A stretch of DNA of 64,000 nt, from NCBI GenBank assembly GCA_965116445.1, contig OZ220688.1, positions 2,790,001 to 2,854,000 of the forward strand, read 5' to 3'. Shown here piece after piece: positions 50,826 through 64,000 of this stretch (positions within the stretch are counted from its first letter, which is position 1; each line of letters opens with the position of its first letter). Below the pieces are notes generated by a model. It did not search any database, had not been told where the DNA came from, and saw only the letters and a list, made by a program, of their open reading frames with translations. Source of the stretch: Multivorans sp965116445 (GTDB taxonomy: Bacteria; Acidobacteriota; Thermoanaerobaculia; Multivoradales; Multivoraceae). Position numbers and translations under genes: made by a program.

Positions 50826-50924
50826 AATCCCGGACAACCCGGCAAAGCCCCTGTCGGGGCTCTGCCCTGAATCGAATCCTGGGTGTCATCTCCCTGACAA
50901 GATCCTTCACGATCCTTCACGGAG

Positions 50925-50948
50925 AACCTAAGCGTCCAAGTCCCGAGT
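50925..50948 (-). other. 3' arm of the 23S processing stem
   Basis: These 24 bases complement 53994-54017 at 22 positions. The two arms flank the 23S gene and would form the long duplex cleaved by RNase III during rRNA maturation. Confidence 0.7.
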
Positions 50949-50966
50949 GCAGCAATCTTCGAAAAT

Positions 50967-53975
<3,009 letters not shown>

Positions 53976-54082
53976 AAAAGTCAAAAATTGCACACTCGAG
54001 ACTTCGACGCTTAGGTTTGCGCGCTCCACCGAGGCCATAAGGTCCCGAAGGAACGCGTCTTCTGAATCCTTTACCCTTGGAT

Positions 54083-54105
54083 TCAATTCAGTTGTCAAAG
54101 ACCGC
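54083..54105 (-). promoter_or_regulatory. boxA-like antitermination site before 23S
   Basis: The minus strand reads GTCTTTGACAACTGAATTG, resembling the boxA/nut sequence found in rRNA leaders and spacers. It lies between tRNA-Ala and the 23S gene. Confidence 0.5.
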
Positions 54106-54196
54106 CGGCCTGCCCGGGCCGCCTTCGCGGCGGAGCGAGGCCAAGTGATCGTGGCGGGAGCCGGAGGGACCCTTACCGTCCGGTCGCTGAGGTATC

Positions 54197-54272
<76 letters not shown>

Positions 54273-54305
54273 AGACCCGTCGGCCGATTCAAAGCGTCCG
54301 ACCGT

Positions 54306-54382
<77 letters not shown>

Positions 54383-54419
54383 AGCATCGTCGTCCAGGCA
54401 CCTCATACCGATTCCCTGG

Positions 54420-54436
54420 AAACTGAATAGAGGAAG
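54420..54436 (-). other. 3' arm of the 16S processing stem
   Basis: AAACTGAATAGAGGAAG on the plus strand here is the exact reverse complement of 56281-56297. The pair flanks 16S and would form the RNase III duplex. Confidence 0.75.
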
Positions 54437-54503
54437 GTCGCGTATCGACCTGGACTGACCGCCGCCCGAAGCGCTCCCGCGCTCCCGCGCCGGCCATTAG
54501 CCC

Positions 54504-56069
<1,566 letters not shown>

Positions 56070-56280
56070 AATCCTGCATGCGCTCGGTCCCGTGGCATCG
56101 CCACGAGGCCCAGCGCCGTTATTCCGGCATTGGTCGCCTCCGGAAACGAGTTCCGGAGGGCTATCGCCGACGACGGCCGAGACGGCGAGCCGCCTCCTTC
56201 CAGCGCCGGCGAGGTTTGTTTTGTCCTTGTCGGACGTCATCTCCGACGGCCGCCGTGGCCGCCGGGAATCGACGCGGACT

Positions 56281-56307
56281 CTTCCTCTATTCAGTTTTCA
56301 AAGAACC
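56281..56307 (-). promoter_or_regulatory. 16S leader: boxA-like site and 5' processing-stem arm
   Basis: The minus strand reads GGTTCTTTGAAAACTGAAT followed by AGAGGAAG. GTTCTTTGAAAACT resembles boxA antitermination sites. The overlapping CTTCCTCTATTCAGTTT (plus strand, 56281-56297) pairs with 54420-54436 across 16S. The rest of the leader, 56070-56420, has no gene. It includes a CTCCGGAAACGAGTTCCGGAG hairpin near 56140-56160, quoted here by its stem CTCCGGAA/TTCCGGAG. Confidence 0.6.
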
Positions 56308-56420
56308 GGCGTTTCATGGCCGCGCGCCCCTAAAGGCCGAGCCGCGTCTGACGCCGCCCGCTGCGACCTGCCCGCGTCCCGCCGTGGACTACTGTCCGCG
56401 TTCCGCTGAGCGAAGGTAGG

Positions 56421-56450
56421 ACTCTAGTGCGCTCTCGGCGGTGCTGTCAA
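56421..56450 (-). promoter_or_regulatory. Sigma70 promoter of the rRNA operon, inside the 3' end of purN
   Basis: On the minus strand, TTGACA (56450-56445) is followed by an 18-base spacer and TAGAGT (56426-56421). The -35 box lies within the purN coding sequence and the purN stop codon TAG forms the first half of the -10 box. The predicted transcript start is about 340 bases before 16S. Confidence 0.7.
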
Positions 56451-57103
56451 CCCCTCGGCGGCTGATTCCGTCGACGGCCCCGGTTGGGCCGTCGAGCCGA
56501 AGACGACTCGTCGCCCCTCGATCCTCCACTTCTCCAGGAGCAGACGCCGCAGCGCCTCCGCATATAGGTTGTGCTCCTCGCGCAAAATGCGGGCTCCCAG
56601 GGACTCGGCGTCGTCGCTGCTTCGAACGGGGACGGTGCGCTGGCCAACGATCGGGCCGCTGTCCAGGCCGGCGTCGACGAGGTGCACGGTGCAGCCGCTC
56701 ACGCGGACGCCGTGGTCGAGTGCGGCTTGCTGAACATCGAGTCCTGGAAACGACGGCAGCAGACTGGGGTGGATGTTCAGGATCCGGTTCGGATAGGCGC
56801 CGACGAACTCCGCACTGAGCAGGCGCATATAGCCTGCCAGGCAGATCCAGTCGGCCCCGGCCTGCTCGATCTCATCAAGGACGCGAGCCTCGTGCGCCGC
56901 TCGCGAGCCGGTGCCCCGGCTGGGAACGACCGCGGTAGGAAGGCCGAGCGTGCGAGCGTGCTCGATTCCGGCCGCGGACGGCACGTTGGTCAGCACGAGA
57001 ACGATCTCGGCGGGCAACTGGCCATCCTGCGTGGCCTCGTACAGGGCCTTGAAGTTGCTGCCGCGCCCCGAGATGAGGACGGCGATCGGGGTCAGCCTCG
57101 CGG

Positions 57104-57107
<4 letters not shown>
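56424..57107 (-). CDS. purN: Phosphoribosylglycinamide formyltransferase
   Basis: The 227-residue enzyme uses 10-formyl-tetrahydrofolate to formylate GAR in purine synthesis. Motifs are PIAVLISGRGSNFKAL, LAGYMRLLSAEFV, RILNIHPSLLPSFPGLDVQQ with the catalytic Asn/His, and GCTVHLVDAGLDSGPI with the catalytic Asp. The GTG start at 57107 overlaps the purM stop by four bases (GTGA). Its stop lies inside the promoter of the rRNA operon. Confidence 0.96.
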
Positions 57108-58168
<1,061 letters not shown>

Positions 58169-58173
58169 CGTTG

Positions 58174-59565
58174 CTAGCCCGCTTCCAGGCGGAGCGGGAA
58201 GAGCTCCGCCTGCGTCTCGCCGTGACCTTCGGCCGGCACGGGATACTCACCTGTCCAGCAGGCCGTGCAGTACGTATCCGGATGACCGGAAACGCAACCG
58301 AGCAATCCCTCGAGCGAGAGATAGGCGAGGCTGTCGGCTCGGATGAAACGTCGAATCTCCTCCAGGGAGTGATCGGACGCGATCAACTCGCCGCGGGTCG
58401 GCGTATCGATGCCGTAGATGCAGGAAAACGCCGTGGGCGGCGACGTGATCCGGATGTGAACCTCCGAGGCACCGGCTTCGCGGACCATGCTGACGATCTT
58501 GCGGGACGTCGTGCCCCGCACGATCGAATCGTCCACCAGCACAATGCGCTTACCGGCAATCAGTTCGCGAACCGGGTTCAGTTTGACTTTGACGCCGAAG
58601 TGCCGGATCGACTGTTGCGGTTCGATGAACGTTCGGCCGATGTAGTGGTTCCGGATCAGACCCAGTTCGAGCGGCGTCCCGGAGGCGCGGCTGAATCCGA
58701 GCGCACCGTAGAGCCCGCTGTCGGGGACCGGCACGACGAGATCCGCCTCAACCGGCGCCTCCTGGGACAAACGGGCTCCCATGAGGAGACGCGACTGGGC
58801 AACCGAGTCCGAGAACACCTCACTGTCCGGGCGCGCGAAGTAGACGTGCTCGAAGACGCAACGAGCCGCCCTCGAAACAGGTGGCACGCGGTAGCTCTCG
58901 ATGCGGTCGCCCCGAGCCAGCACCACCTCGCCGCGGTCGAGCTCGCGCAGAGAACGTGCCTCCAGCAGGTCGAAAGCACAACTCTCGGACGCGAAACAGG
59001 GTTGACCATCGAGATCCCCCAGAATCAACGGCCTGAACCCGTAGGGGTCGCGCGCAGCGATCAGGCCCTGCTGGCTGATGAGGAGAAGAGAGTAGGCACC
59101 CCTTACCTCTCCGAGCACCTGCAGAAGCGACTCGACGATCTCCTCGTGAGGCCGCGTGGCCATCAGATGGAGGAAGACCTCCGAGTCGCTGGTGGTCTGG
59201 AAGATCGATCCCGCCGCCTCCAGTTCGTGGCGGGTGGCCATCGCACTGACCAAGTTGCCGTTGTGGACGATACCGAGCGGACCCATCGAGGTCATGACCA
59301 CGATCGGCTGAGCGTTCGCGATGACGCTCGAACCGGCCGTCGAGTACCGCGTATGACCGATCGCTCGGTCGCCCGGAAGGCCCGCCAGTTTGTCGGCGCC
59401 GAAGATCTCGGCCACCTTCCCCATGCCGCGCTCGGCATGAAGTTGCTCCCCGTCCCAGGAGACGATCCCGGCGCTTTCCTGGCCGCGGTGCTGCTCTGCG
59501 TAGAGGCCAAGGTAAGTGAGGTTTGCCGCGTCCAGCGCCCCCTCAATACCGAAGATTCCGCACAT
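58174..59565 (-). CDS. purF: Amidophosphoribosyltransferase
   Basis: The 463-residue enzyme commits PRPP to purine synthesis. ATG 59565 gives MCGIFGIEG, with Cys2 as the N-terminal glutaminase nucleophile. Other motifs are LGLYAEQHRGQESAGI, MGPLGIVHNGNLVSA, DPYGFRPL and the PRPP loop IVLVDDSIVRGTTSR. The C-terminus has cysteine residues (LLGCVSGHPDTYCTACWTG) as in enzymes with an Fe-S cluster. The longer frame upstream would hide Cys2 and was rejected. Confidence 0.96.
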   Translation of the reverse strand: MCGIFGIEGALDAANLTYLGLYAEQHRGQESAGIVSWDGEQLHAERGMGKVAEIFGADKLAGLPGDRAIGHTRYSTAGSSVIANAQPIVVMTSMGPLGIVHNGNLVSAMATRHELEAAGSIFQTTSDSEVFLHLMATRPHEEIVESLLQVLGEVRGAYSLLLISQQGLIAARDPYGFRPLILGDLDGQPCFASESCAFDLLEARSLRELDRGEVVLARGDRIESYRVPPVSRAARCVFEHVYFARPDSEVFSDSVAQSRLLMGARLSQEAPVEADLVVPVPDSGLYGALGFSRASGTPLELGLIRNHYIGRTFIEPQQSIRHFGVKVKLNPVRELIAGKRIVLVDDSIVRGTTSRKIVSMVREAGASEVHIRITSPPTAFSCIYGIDTPTRGELIASDHSLEEIRRFIRADSLAYLSLEGLLGCVSGHPDTYCTACWTGEYPVPAEGHGETQAELFPLRLEAG

Positions 59566-59576
59566 CTCGGTGTAGG

Positions 59577-61829
59577 TTAGCCGACGGCTCGCGGAAGCGC
59601 CTGGACCCAAACGGCCCGCAGGTCGTCGATCGCGCCATCGACGACGCCGCCGTCATACCCCAGCACGAGACGATCACCCCCGACTTCGCCCAGGTCCGAG
59701 GCGGGCACTCCGAACGCTTCCGCGGTCGCGAAGAAATCGTCGACCCGGGCCGGTGCGAGAGTGACGAGCGCCCTCCCCTGCGCCTCCGAGAAGAGACTCA
59801 GCGGGCTGCCGCCTGTGTGCCCGCGCATTCCCAAACCCCAGGGCATGGCGCACTCCGCCAGAGCCACGAGCAGGCCGCCTTCAGCGAGGTCGTGAGCGCC
59901 GCTCAGCCAGCCTGTCCGGCGCGCTTTGCGCAGCAACGCGCAGAGGGCAGCCTCCGCTCGAAGATCGACGGCGGGTGGACGCCCCGCCTCGACCCCGTAG
60001 AGCAGTCGCTGGTAGGCCGAGCCGCCGAACTCGTCCCCTTCATCGCCCAGGAGCAGCACCCGATCGCCCGGGCGCCAGAAACCGCAGCCGAGCAGGCGGT
60101 GGATTTCGGCCTCGTCGCCAAGGTCCATCAGCCCATCGATCACTCCCACCATCGCCACCGTGGGCGTCGGTCGCACCGCTTCGCCCTCGGTCTCGTTGTA
60201 GAGGGACACGTTGCCGGAGATCACCGGAACGTCGAACGCCCGGCACGCATCGGCCATCCCGGAGATGCACTCGCGAAGCTGCCATGCGATTTCCGGGTTC
60301 TCCGGCGAGCCGAAGTTCAGACAGTTCGTCATTCCCACCGGCTCGGCGCCGGCCGTAGCCAGATTCCGTACAGCCTCCGCGACAGCCTGCCGCCCCCCCG
60401 TCCGCGGGTCGAGCCAGCAGTACGAGGGATTCGTATCCGAGGTCAGCGCGAGCCCCGACGGCGTGCCCTTGAGTCGAAGAACGGCGGCGTCGGCTCCCGG
60501 ACCCACAATCGTGTTTGAGCGTACGGTCGAGTCGTACTGCCGGTAGATCCAGCTCTTGTCTCCGAGTTCGGGCGTCCCCAGGAGCCGCTTCAGCGCACCG
60601 AGAGGGTCGTCCGGCGCCTCGGGTTCCACGTCCTCCTGGCGGCGCGCAAGGTTCCCCGGGGGCGCCGCAGGCCGGTCGTACACGGGCGCCCCGTCCACCA
60701 GGGGCTCCACCGGCATGTCCGCCACCGTTCGACCGCGGAAGGTCAGACGGGCCCGCCCGTCGTCCGTCACCCGGCCGATCGTCGACGCTTCAAGGCCCCA
60801 GCGGGAGAGGATCGAGGCGACGGCCTGCTCCTGTCCCTTCTGCGTGACGAAGACCATCCGCTCCTGAGACTCCGAGAGCATGATCTCGTAGGGCGTCAGG
60901 GAGGCTTCGCGCAGCGGCACGAGGTCGAGGTTGATGTCCACGCCCGCGCCACCGCGAGCCGCCATCTCGAAGCACGAGCTGGTCAGACCGGCCGCGCCCA
61001 TGTCCTGGACACCGAGCACGACCCCGCTCCGCATCGCCTCGAGACTCGCTTCGAGCAGAACCTTCTCGGTGAACGGGTCCCCCACCTGTACCGTGGGCCG
61101 CTTCGCCTCGCTCTCGCTGTCGAAGGCCTCCGACGCCATCGTCGCGCCGTGGATGCCGTCGCGGCCCGTGCCGCTTCCGGCGTAGAGAATCGGGTTCCCG
61201 GCACCCGACGCAGCGGCCGTGAAGATCCGCTCCCGACGACAGACCCCGAGCGCGAACGCGTTGACCAGGATGTTGCCGTTGTACGAACTGTGGAAGCCGG
61301 TCTCGCCTCCCACCGTCGGAATGCCGACACAGTTGCCGTAGTCACCGATGCCACGCACCACGCCGTCGACGAGGTGCCGCATCCGCGCGCCGCGCTCGCC
61401 GTCGATGTCGCCGAAACGCAACGAGTCGAGGCAGGCGATCGGCCGTGCCCCCATCGTGAAGACGTCACGCAGGATTCCGCCCACGCCTGTGGCTGCGCCC
61501 TGATACGGCTCGATGAAGCTCGGGTGGTTGTGGCTCTCCATCTTGAAGGCCGCCACCCAGCCATGGCCGATGTCGACGACCCCGGCATTCTCGCCAGGCC
61601 CATGGACGACCCGGCGACTCCGGGTCGGAAACCGCCGCAGATGGACCTTCGACGACTTGTACGAGCAGTGCTCCGAGTAGAGAGCCGACGCGATTCCCAG
61701 CTCTGTGTATGTCGGGACGCGACCGAGTAAGTCGCAGAGGCCGCCGTACTCCTCGGTCGTCAGGCCATGCTCGGCTGCGAGGCCAGCATCGACTGGAGGC
61801 TCGCCGGGAAGGGAACTGGGCGCCGTCAC
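59577..61829 (-). CDS. purL: Phosphoribosylformylglycinamidine synthase subunit PurL
   Basis: The 750-residue small-type PurL converts FGAR to FGAM together with PurQ and PurS. Motifs are SEHCSYKSSKVHLRRF, AFKMESHNHPSFIEPYQGAA, GIPTVGGETGFH, VQDMGAAGLTSS and LISGAHDLAEGG-like sequence seen as LSGAHDLAEGGLLVAL. Two AIRS-type halves are present. GTG 61829, five bases after the purQ stop with GGCGGGT upstream, is preferred; the frame upstream overlaps purQ. It is 11 bases before purF. Confidence 0.96.
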   Translation of the reverse strand: MTAPSSLPGEPPVDAGLAAEHGLTTEEYGGLCDLLGRVPTYTELGIASALYSEHCSYKSSKVHLRRFPTRSRRVVHGPGENAGVVDIGHGWVAAFKMESHNHPSFIEPYQGAATGVGGILRDVFTMGARPIACLDSLRFGDIDGERGARMRHLVDGVVRGIGDYGNCVGIPTVGGETGFHSSYNGNILVNAFALGVCRRERIFTAAASGAGNPILYAGSGTGRDGIHGATMASEAFDSESEAKRPTVQVGDPFTEKVLLEASLEAMRSGVVLGVQDMGAAGLTSSCFEMAARGGAGVDINLDLVPLREASLTPYEIMLSESQERMVFVTQKGQEQAVASILSRWGLEASTIGRVTDDGRARLTFRGRTVADMPVEPLVDGAPVYDRPAAPPGNLARRQEDVEPEAPDDPLGALKRLLGTPELGDKSWIYRQYDSTVRSNTIVGPGADAAVLRLKGTPSGLALTSDTNPSYCWLDPRTGGRQAVAEAVRNLATAGAEPVGMTNCLNFGSPENPEIAWQLRECISGMADACRAFDVPVISGNVSLYNETEGEAVRPTPTVAMVGVIDGLMDLGDEAEIHRLLGCGFWRPGDRVLLLGDEGDEFGGSAYQRLLYGVEAGRPPAVDLRAEAALCALLRKARRTGWLSGAHDLAEGGLLVALAECAMPWGLGMRGHTGGSPLSLFSEAQGRALVTLAPARVDDFFATAEAFGVPASDLGEVGGDRLVLGYDGGVVDGAIDDLRAVWVQALPRAVG

Positions 61830-61834
61830 GACGT

Positions 61835-62560
61835 CTACCCGCCGGCCGCCGCCGCCAGGCGGCCGACGCGGGCGCCGCCGGCCTGAACGGCTCCGGCCAG
61901 CAACGCGAGCCCGTCGCCGTTGCCCAGCAGGTCCTCGGCGCAGCGCTCCGGATGAGGCATCAGGCCGAGCACGTTGCCGTCCGCGTTGCACACACCGGCG
62001 ATCGATCTCTTCGATCCGTTCAGGTTCGCCGCGGGAGCCACGCTCCCATCGGCATCCACGTACCTGAACACCACCTGTCCCGAGCGTTCGAGTTCGTCCA
62101 GGGCCTCGTCGCTGTCCACGTAGTTGCCCTCGGCGTGCGCAATCGGCATGCGCAACACATCGCCCCGACGGTAGCCCGAGCTATAGACCAGATCGTTGCG
62201 CTCGACCCTCAAGTGCACGTCGACACTGAGGAACCGGAGGTGGCGATTCCGCCGCATCGCACCCGGCAACAGACCCGCCTCGAGGAGCATCTGGAAGCCA
62301 TTGCAGATGCCGAGCACCCGCCCCCCCGCCTCGGCGTGCCGACGCACCGCCGCCATGATCGGCGAATGCGCCGCCATCGAGCCGGCCCGGAGGTAGTCGC
62401 CGTAGGAGAATCCGCCCGGCAGGACGACCAGCTCGCACTCCTGCAGCCATGTCTCCTGGTGCCAGAGGAACACCGCTTCCTGTTCAAGCACACGCTTGAG
62501 GACGTAGTACACGTCGTGATCGCAGTTGCTGCCCGGGAAGACAACGATCCCGCACTTCAC
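61835..62560 (-). CDS. purQ: Phosphoribosylformylglycinamidine synthase subunit PurQ (glutaminase)
   Basis: The 241-residue class I glutamine amidotransferase supplies ammonia to PurL. MKCGIVVFPGSNCDHD is the standard N-terminus, LPGGFSYGDYLRAG and GRVLGICNGFQMLLEAGLL carry the catalytic Cys, and LMPHPERC the His/Glu. The GTG start at 62560 overlaps the purS stop by four bases (GTGA), which decides it over an upstream GTG at 62572. Confidence 0.96.
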   Translation of the reverse strand: MKCGIVVFPGSNCDHDVYYVLKRVLEQEAVFLWHQETWLQECELVVLPGGFSYGDYLRAGSMAAHSPIMAAVRRHAEAGGRVLGICNGFQMLLEAGLLPGAMRRNRHLRFLSVDVHLRVERNDLVYSSGYRRGDVLRMPIAHAEGNYVDSDEALDELERSGQVVFRYVDADGSVAPAANLNGSKRSIAGVCNADGNVLGLMPHPERCAEDLLGNGDGLALLAGAVQAGGARVGRLAAAAGG

Positions 62561-62823
62561 CTTGAGAGCCACTCCACGCTGTAGTCCTCGACGATCGGGT
62601 TCGCCAGCAGTTGCCGGCACATCCGTTCGATCGCCTCCGACGCCTCGGCTCGGCTCGCCGCGTTCAGCGAGACCTCAAAGGTCTTGCCGGCTCGAATGCG
62701 CTCGACACCGTCGAAACCGATCCGTCCAAGCGCGTCCTCGATGGCCCGTCCCTGGGGGTCGAGAACCTCAGCGCGGGGGTAGACCAGCACCCGCACGACG
62801 TAGCCGTTTCCGTTTCGCGTCAA
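62557..62823 (-). CDS. purS: Phosphoribosylformylglycinamidine synthase subunit PurS
   Basis: The 88-residue protein bridges PurL and PurQ. VRVLVYPRAEVLDPQGRAIE and KTFEVSLNAASRAEA are typical of PurS. The start is TTG 62823, preceded by AGGGGAG at five-base spacing; the open frame upstream is not homologous. It heads the purine operon purS-Q-L-F-M-N. Confidence 0.93.
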   Translation of the reverse strand: MTRNGNGYVVRVLVYPRAEVLDPQGRAIEDALGRIGFDGVERIRAGKTFEVSLNAASRAEASEAIERMCRQLLANPIVEDYSVEWLSR

Positions 62824-62848
62824 CTCAACTCCCCTGTTACATCCGGCT

Positions 62849-63748
62849 TCAGTTGCCCTGGTCGCTTCGTTGGCCGACCTCCAGCCACGGTCCGGGGCGA
62901 TGCTGCTCGGCCACCACGAGCTTCGCACTGGAACCCCGGCGATCGAGAACCGGCTGCACCGCCGCGGCGGCAAACGCGGGCGAGTTGTTCGTTTCCGAGA
63001 GGTGACACAGGACGACCCACGACAAGCGATCCGACAGGAGCTCGTCAAGGCCCGCAGCGGCTTCCTCATTGCTGAGGTGTCCCCGCGCCGACGCAACTCG
63101 CTCCTTCAGGCGCCAAGGGTATGGTCCCGTGCGCAGCATGTCGAGATCGTGATTCGACTCGAGCAGCAAAACGTCGAGATCCCGGAGGCTGCGCCACGCC
63201 TCCGCGGTCCGGCGACCAAGATCCGTCGCCAGCCCGAGACGGTACCCACCGCCGCTTTCGACGACGATGCCGACCGGTTCGCGCGCATCGTGCGGCACCG
63301 GGAACACTTCGATCCGGAAGCCGGCTGCGGTGAGCGGCACGGCGGGCCCCATCGGCCGCGCGAATCGGCCGAGTTCGCGCAACTGGGGACCACGATACGT
63401 GCCTCGCGTACCGTAAACCGGAACCTGGTGGCGGCGCGCGAAGCGGCAGGCGCCGCGACTGTGGTCCTCGTGCTCGTGGGTCAGCAGCACAGCGTCCACG
63501 TCCGCCGCCGAACGGCCGACCAGGTCGAGCCGCCGCTCCAGTTCCCGGCAGGAGAACCCCGCATCGAGTAGCAGGCAGCCATCGACGCTCTCCACGATCG
63601 TGCTGTTGCCGCCGCTTCCCGATCCCAGGACGGCTGCCCTGAGCCCACCGCCGCCGCCGTCCAGACGACGCCGCGAGTGAAGCTTCGACTCCCGCGCGGC
63701 GGCCGCCAGGGCGCCGTCACCGAAGAGCGGGAGTTGGCCTCCAGGCAT
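62849..63748 (-). CDS. MBL-fold metallohydrolase, YycJ/WalJ-like
   Basis: The 299-residue protein has a metallo-beta-lactamase core beginning AAVLGSGSGGNSTIVES, the zinc motif VLLTHEHEDHSRGA, LGLATDLGRRT and LLESNHDLDML, and GHLSNEEAAAGL near the C-terminus. These match YycJ/WalJ, proposed to be an exonuclease linked to DNA repair. A 50-residue Arg/Gly-rich N-terminal stretch precedes the domain; a later start is possible. It is 26 bases before purS and probably co-transcribed. Confidence 0.87.
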   Translation of the reverse strand: MPGGQLPLFGDGALAAAARESKLHSRRRLDGGGGGLRAAVLGSGSGGNSTIVESVDGCLLLDAGFSCRELERRLDLVGRSAADVDAVLLTHEHEDHSRGACRFARRHQVPVYGTRGTYRGPQLRELGRFARPMGPAVPLTAAGFRIEVFPVPHDAREPVGIVVESGGGYRLGLATDLGRRTAEAWRSLRDLDVLLLESNHDLDMLRTGPYPWRLKERVASARGHLSNEEAAAGLDELLSDRLSWVVLCHLSETNNSPAFAAAAVQPVLDRRGSSAKLVVAEQHRPGPWLEVGQRSDQGN

Positions 63749-63781
63749 CGGAAATGTCGATGCCCGGCGCCGCTGCGAACT

Positions 63782-64000
63782 CTAGAAGCGCTGACCGATC
63801 CAGAACGTCGTGCGGCTGTCGCCCGACTCCTTGAGGTCCCACTGGGTCGCGAAGTCCCAGTGCAGGTCGACACCGAGCATCCTCACCGTGAGTCCGAAGC
63901 CGTAGGCGGCAATCGCATCGTCAAGCCGGCTGTTGTCGGAGTCCCAGACGTTGAAGTCCTGGACGCCGTCGAAGTACGCGCCGGCAATGTCGAGGAAGAA
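63782..64000 (-). CDS. Outer-membrane beta-barrel protein, C-terminal end (5' part outside window)
   Basis: The last 72 residues of a larger protein are visible. They alternate polar and aromatic residues: IAGAYFDGVQDFNVW, YGFGLTVRMLGVDLHWDF, and end TTFWIGQRF with a terminal Phe, the signal recognised by the BAM machinery. The pattern resembles the barrel end of Omp85/TolB-linked surface proteins of Acidobacteriota. The N-terminus lies beyond position 64000. Confidence 0.7.
   Translation of the reverse strand, partial: FFLDIAGAYFDGVQDFNVWDSDNSRLDDAIAAYGFGLTVRMLGVDLHWDFATQWDLKESGDSRTTFWIGQRF

Overview
The window is a high-GC bacterial chromosome segment with densely packed genes, many ATGA or GTGA stop/start overlaps, and frequent GTG and TTG starts. 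Several features point to Acidobacteriota: a fused GWxTD plus VWFA-related secreted protein, paired CRTAC1/FG-GAP (ASPIC/UnbV) secreted proteins beside a TPR protein, DUF4301, and a bactofilin-like membrane protein next to an ECF sigma factor. That assignment is an inference. The 16S gene at 54508-56069 would settle it. No prophage, transposase gene or CRISPR array was seen.

Layout. 0-3 kb: end of aconitase, queE and citrate synthase. 3-4.5 kb: a MaoC hydratase and an alpha-methylacyl-CoA-racemase-like CoA-transferase pair, then pcnB. 5.9-9.5 kb: a coupled FAD oxidoreductase, TVP38/TMEM64 and DUF4301 set. 9.5-13.1 kb: rfbB-rfbA-rfbC (dTDP-sugar synthesis, no rfbD here) with a Hal2-like phosphatase. 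13.1-15.7 kb: ECF sigma factor and a bactofilin-like membrane protein. 15.7-21.8 kb: two CRTAC1-like secreted proteins and a TPR protein, overlapping stop to start. 21.9-22.6 kb: RHH/PIN toxin-antitoxin pair. 22.8-26.7 kb: MBL hydrolase, NUDIX hydrolase, membrane dipeptidase and TyrA. 26.7-33.6 kb: a Liv-type ABC transporter operon with an embedded acyl-CoA synthetase. 33.7-38.5 kb: serine hydrolase, membrane-anchored MutS-like ATPase, and an AAA/PD-(D/E)XK protein.

38.6-48 kb is the least ordinary part. It holds an intact higA beside a frameshifted, internally deleted higB, then a sigma70-like promoter running into 17-bp tandem repeats. These are followed by a 24-codon hydrophobic small ORF with a strong Shine-Dalgarno, a GC-rich hairpin, a TPR protein, and a secreted protein with an internal duplication. 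A 250-bp element with 38-bp terminal inverted repeats follows, and three copies of a double-hairpin intergenic repeat lie at 42.0, 43.6 and 47.9 kb. Among these sit an M23 peptidase, an ECF sigma factor, F0 genes (atpZ-atpI-atpB-atpE), a cobalamin adenosyltransferase and a Cys-rich secreted protein.

48-50.6 kb: the GWxTD/VWFA protein. 50.7-56.5 kb: one complete rRNA operon on the minus strand (16S, tRNA-Ile, tRNA-Ala, 23S, 5S, terminator) with processing stems, boxA-like sites and a promoter inside the end of purN. 56.4-62.8 kb: the purine operon purS-purQ-purL-purF-purM-purN. 62.8-64 kb: a YycJ-like MBL protein and the C-terminus of an outer-membrane beta-barrel protein.
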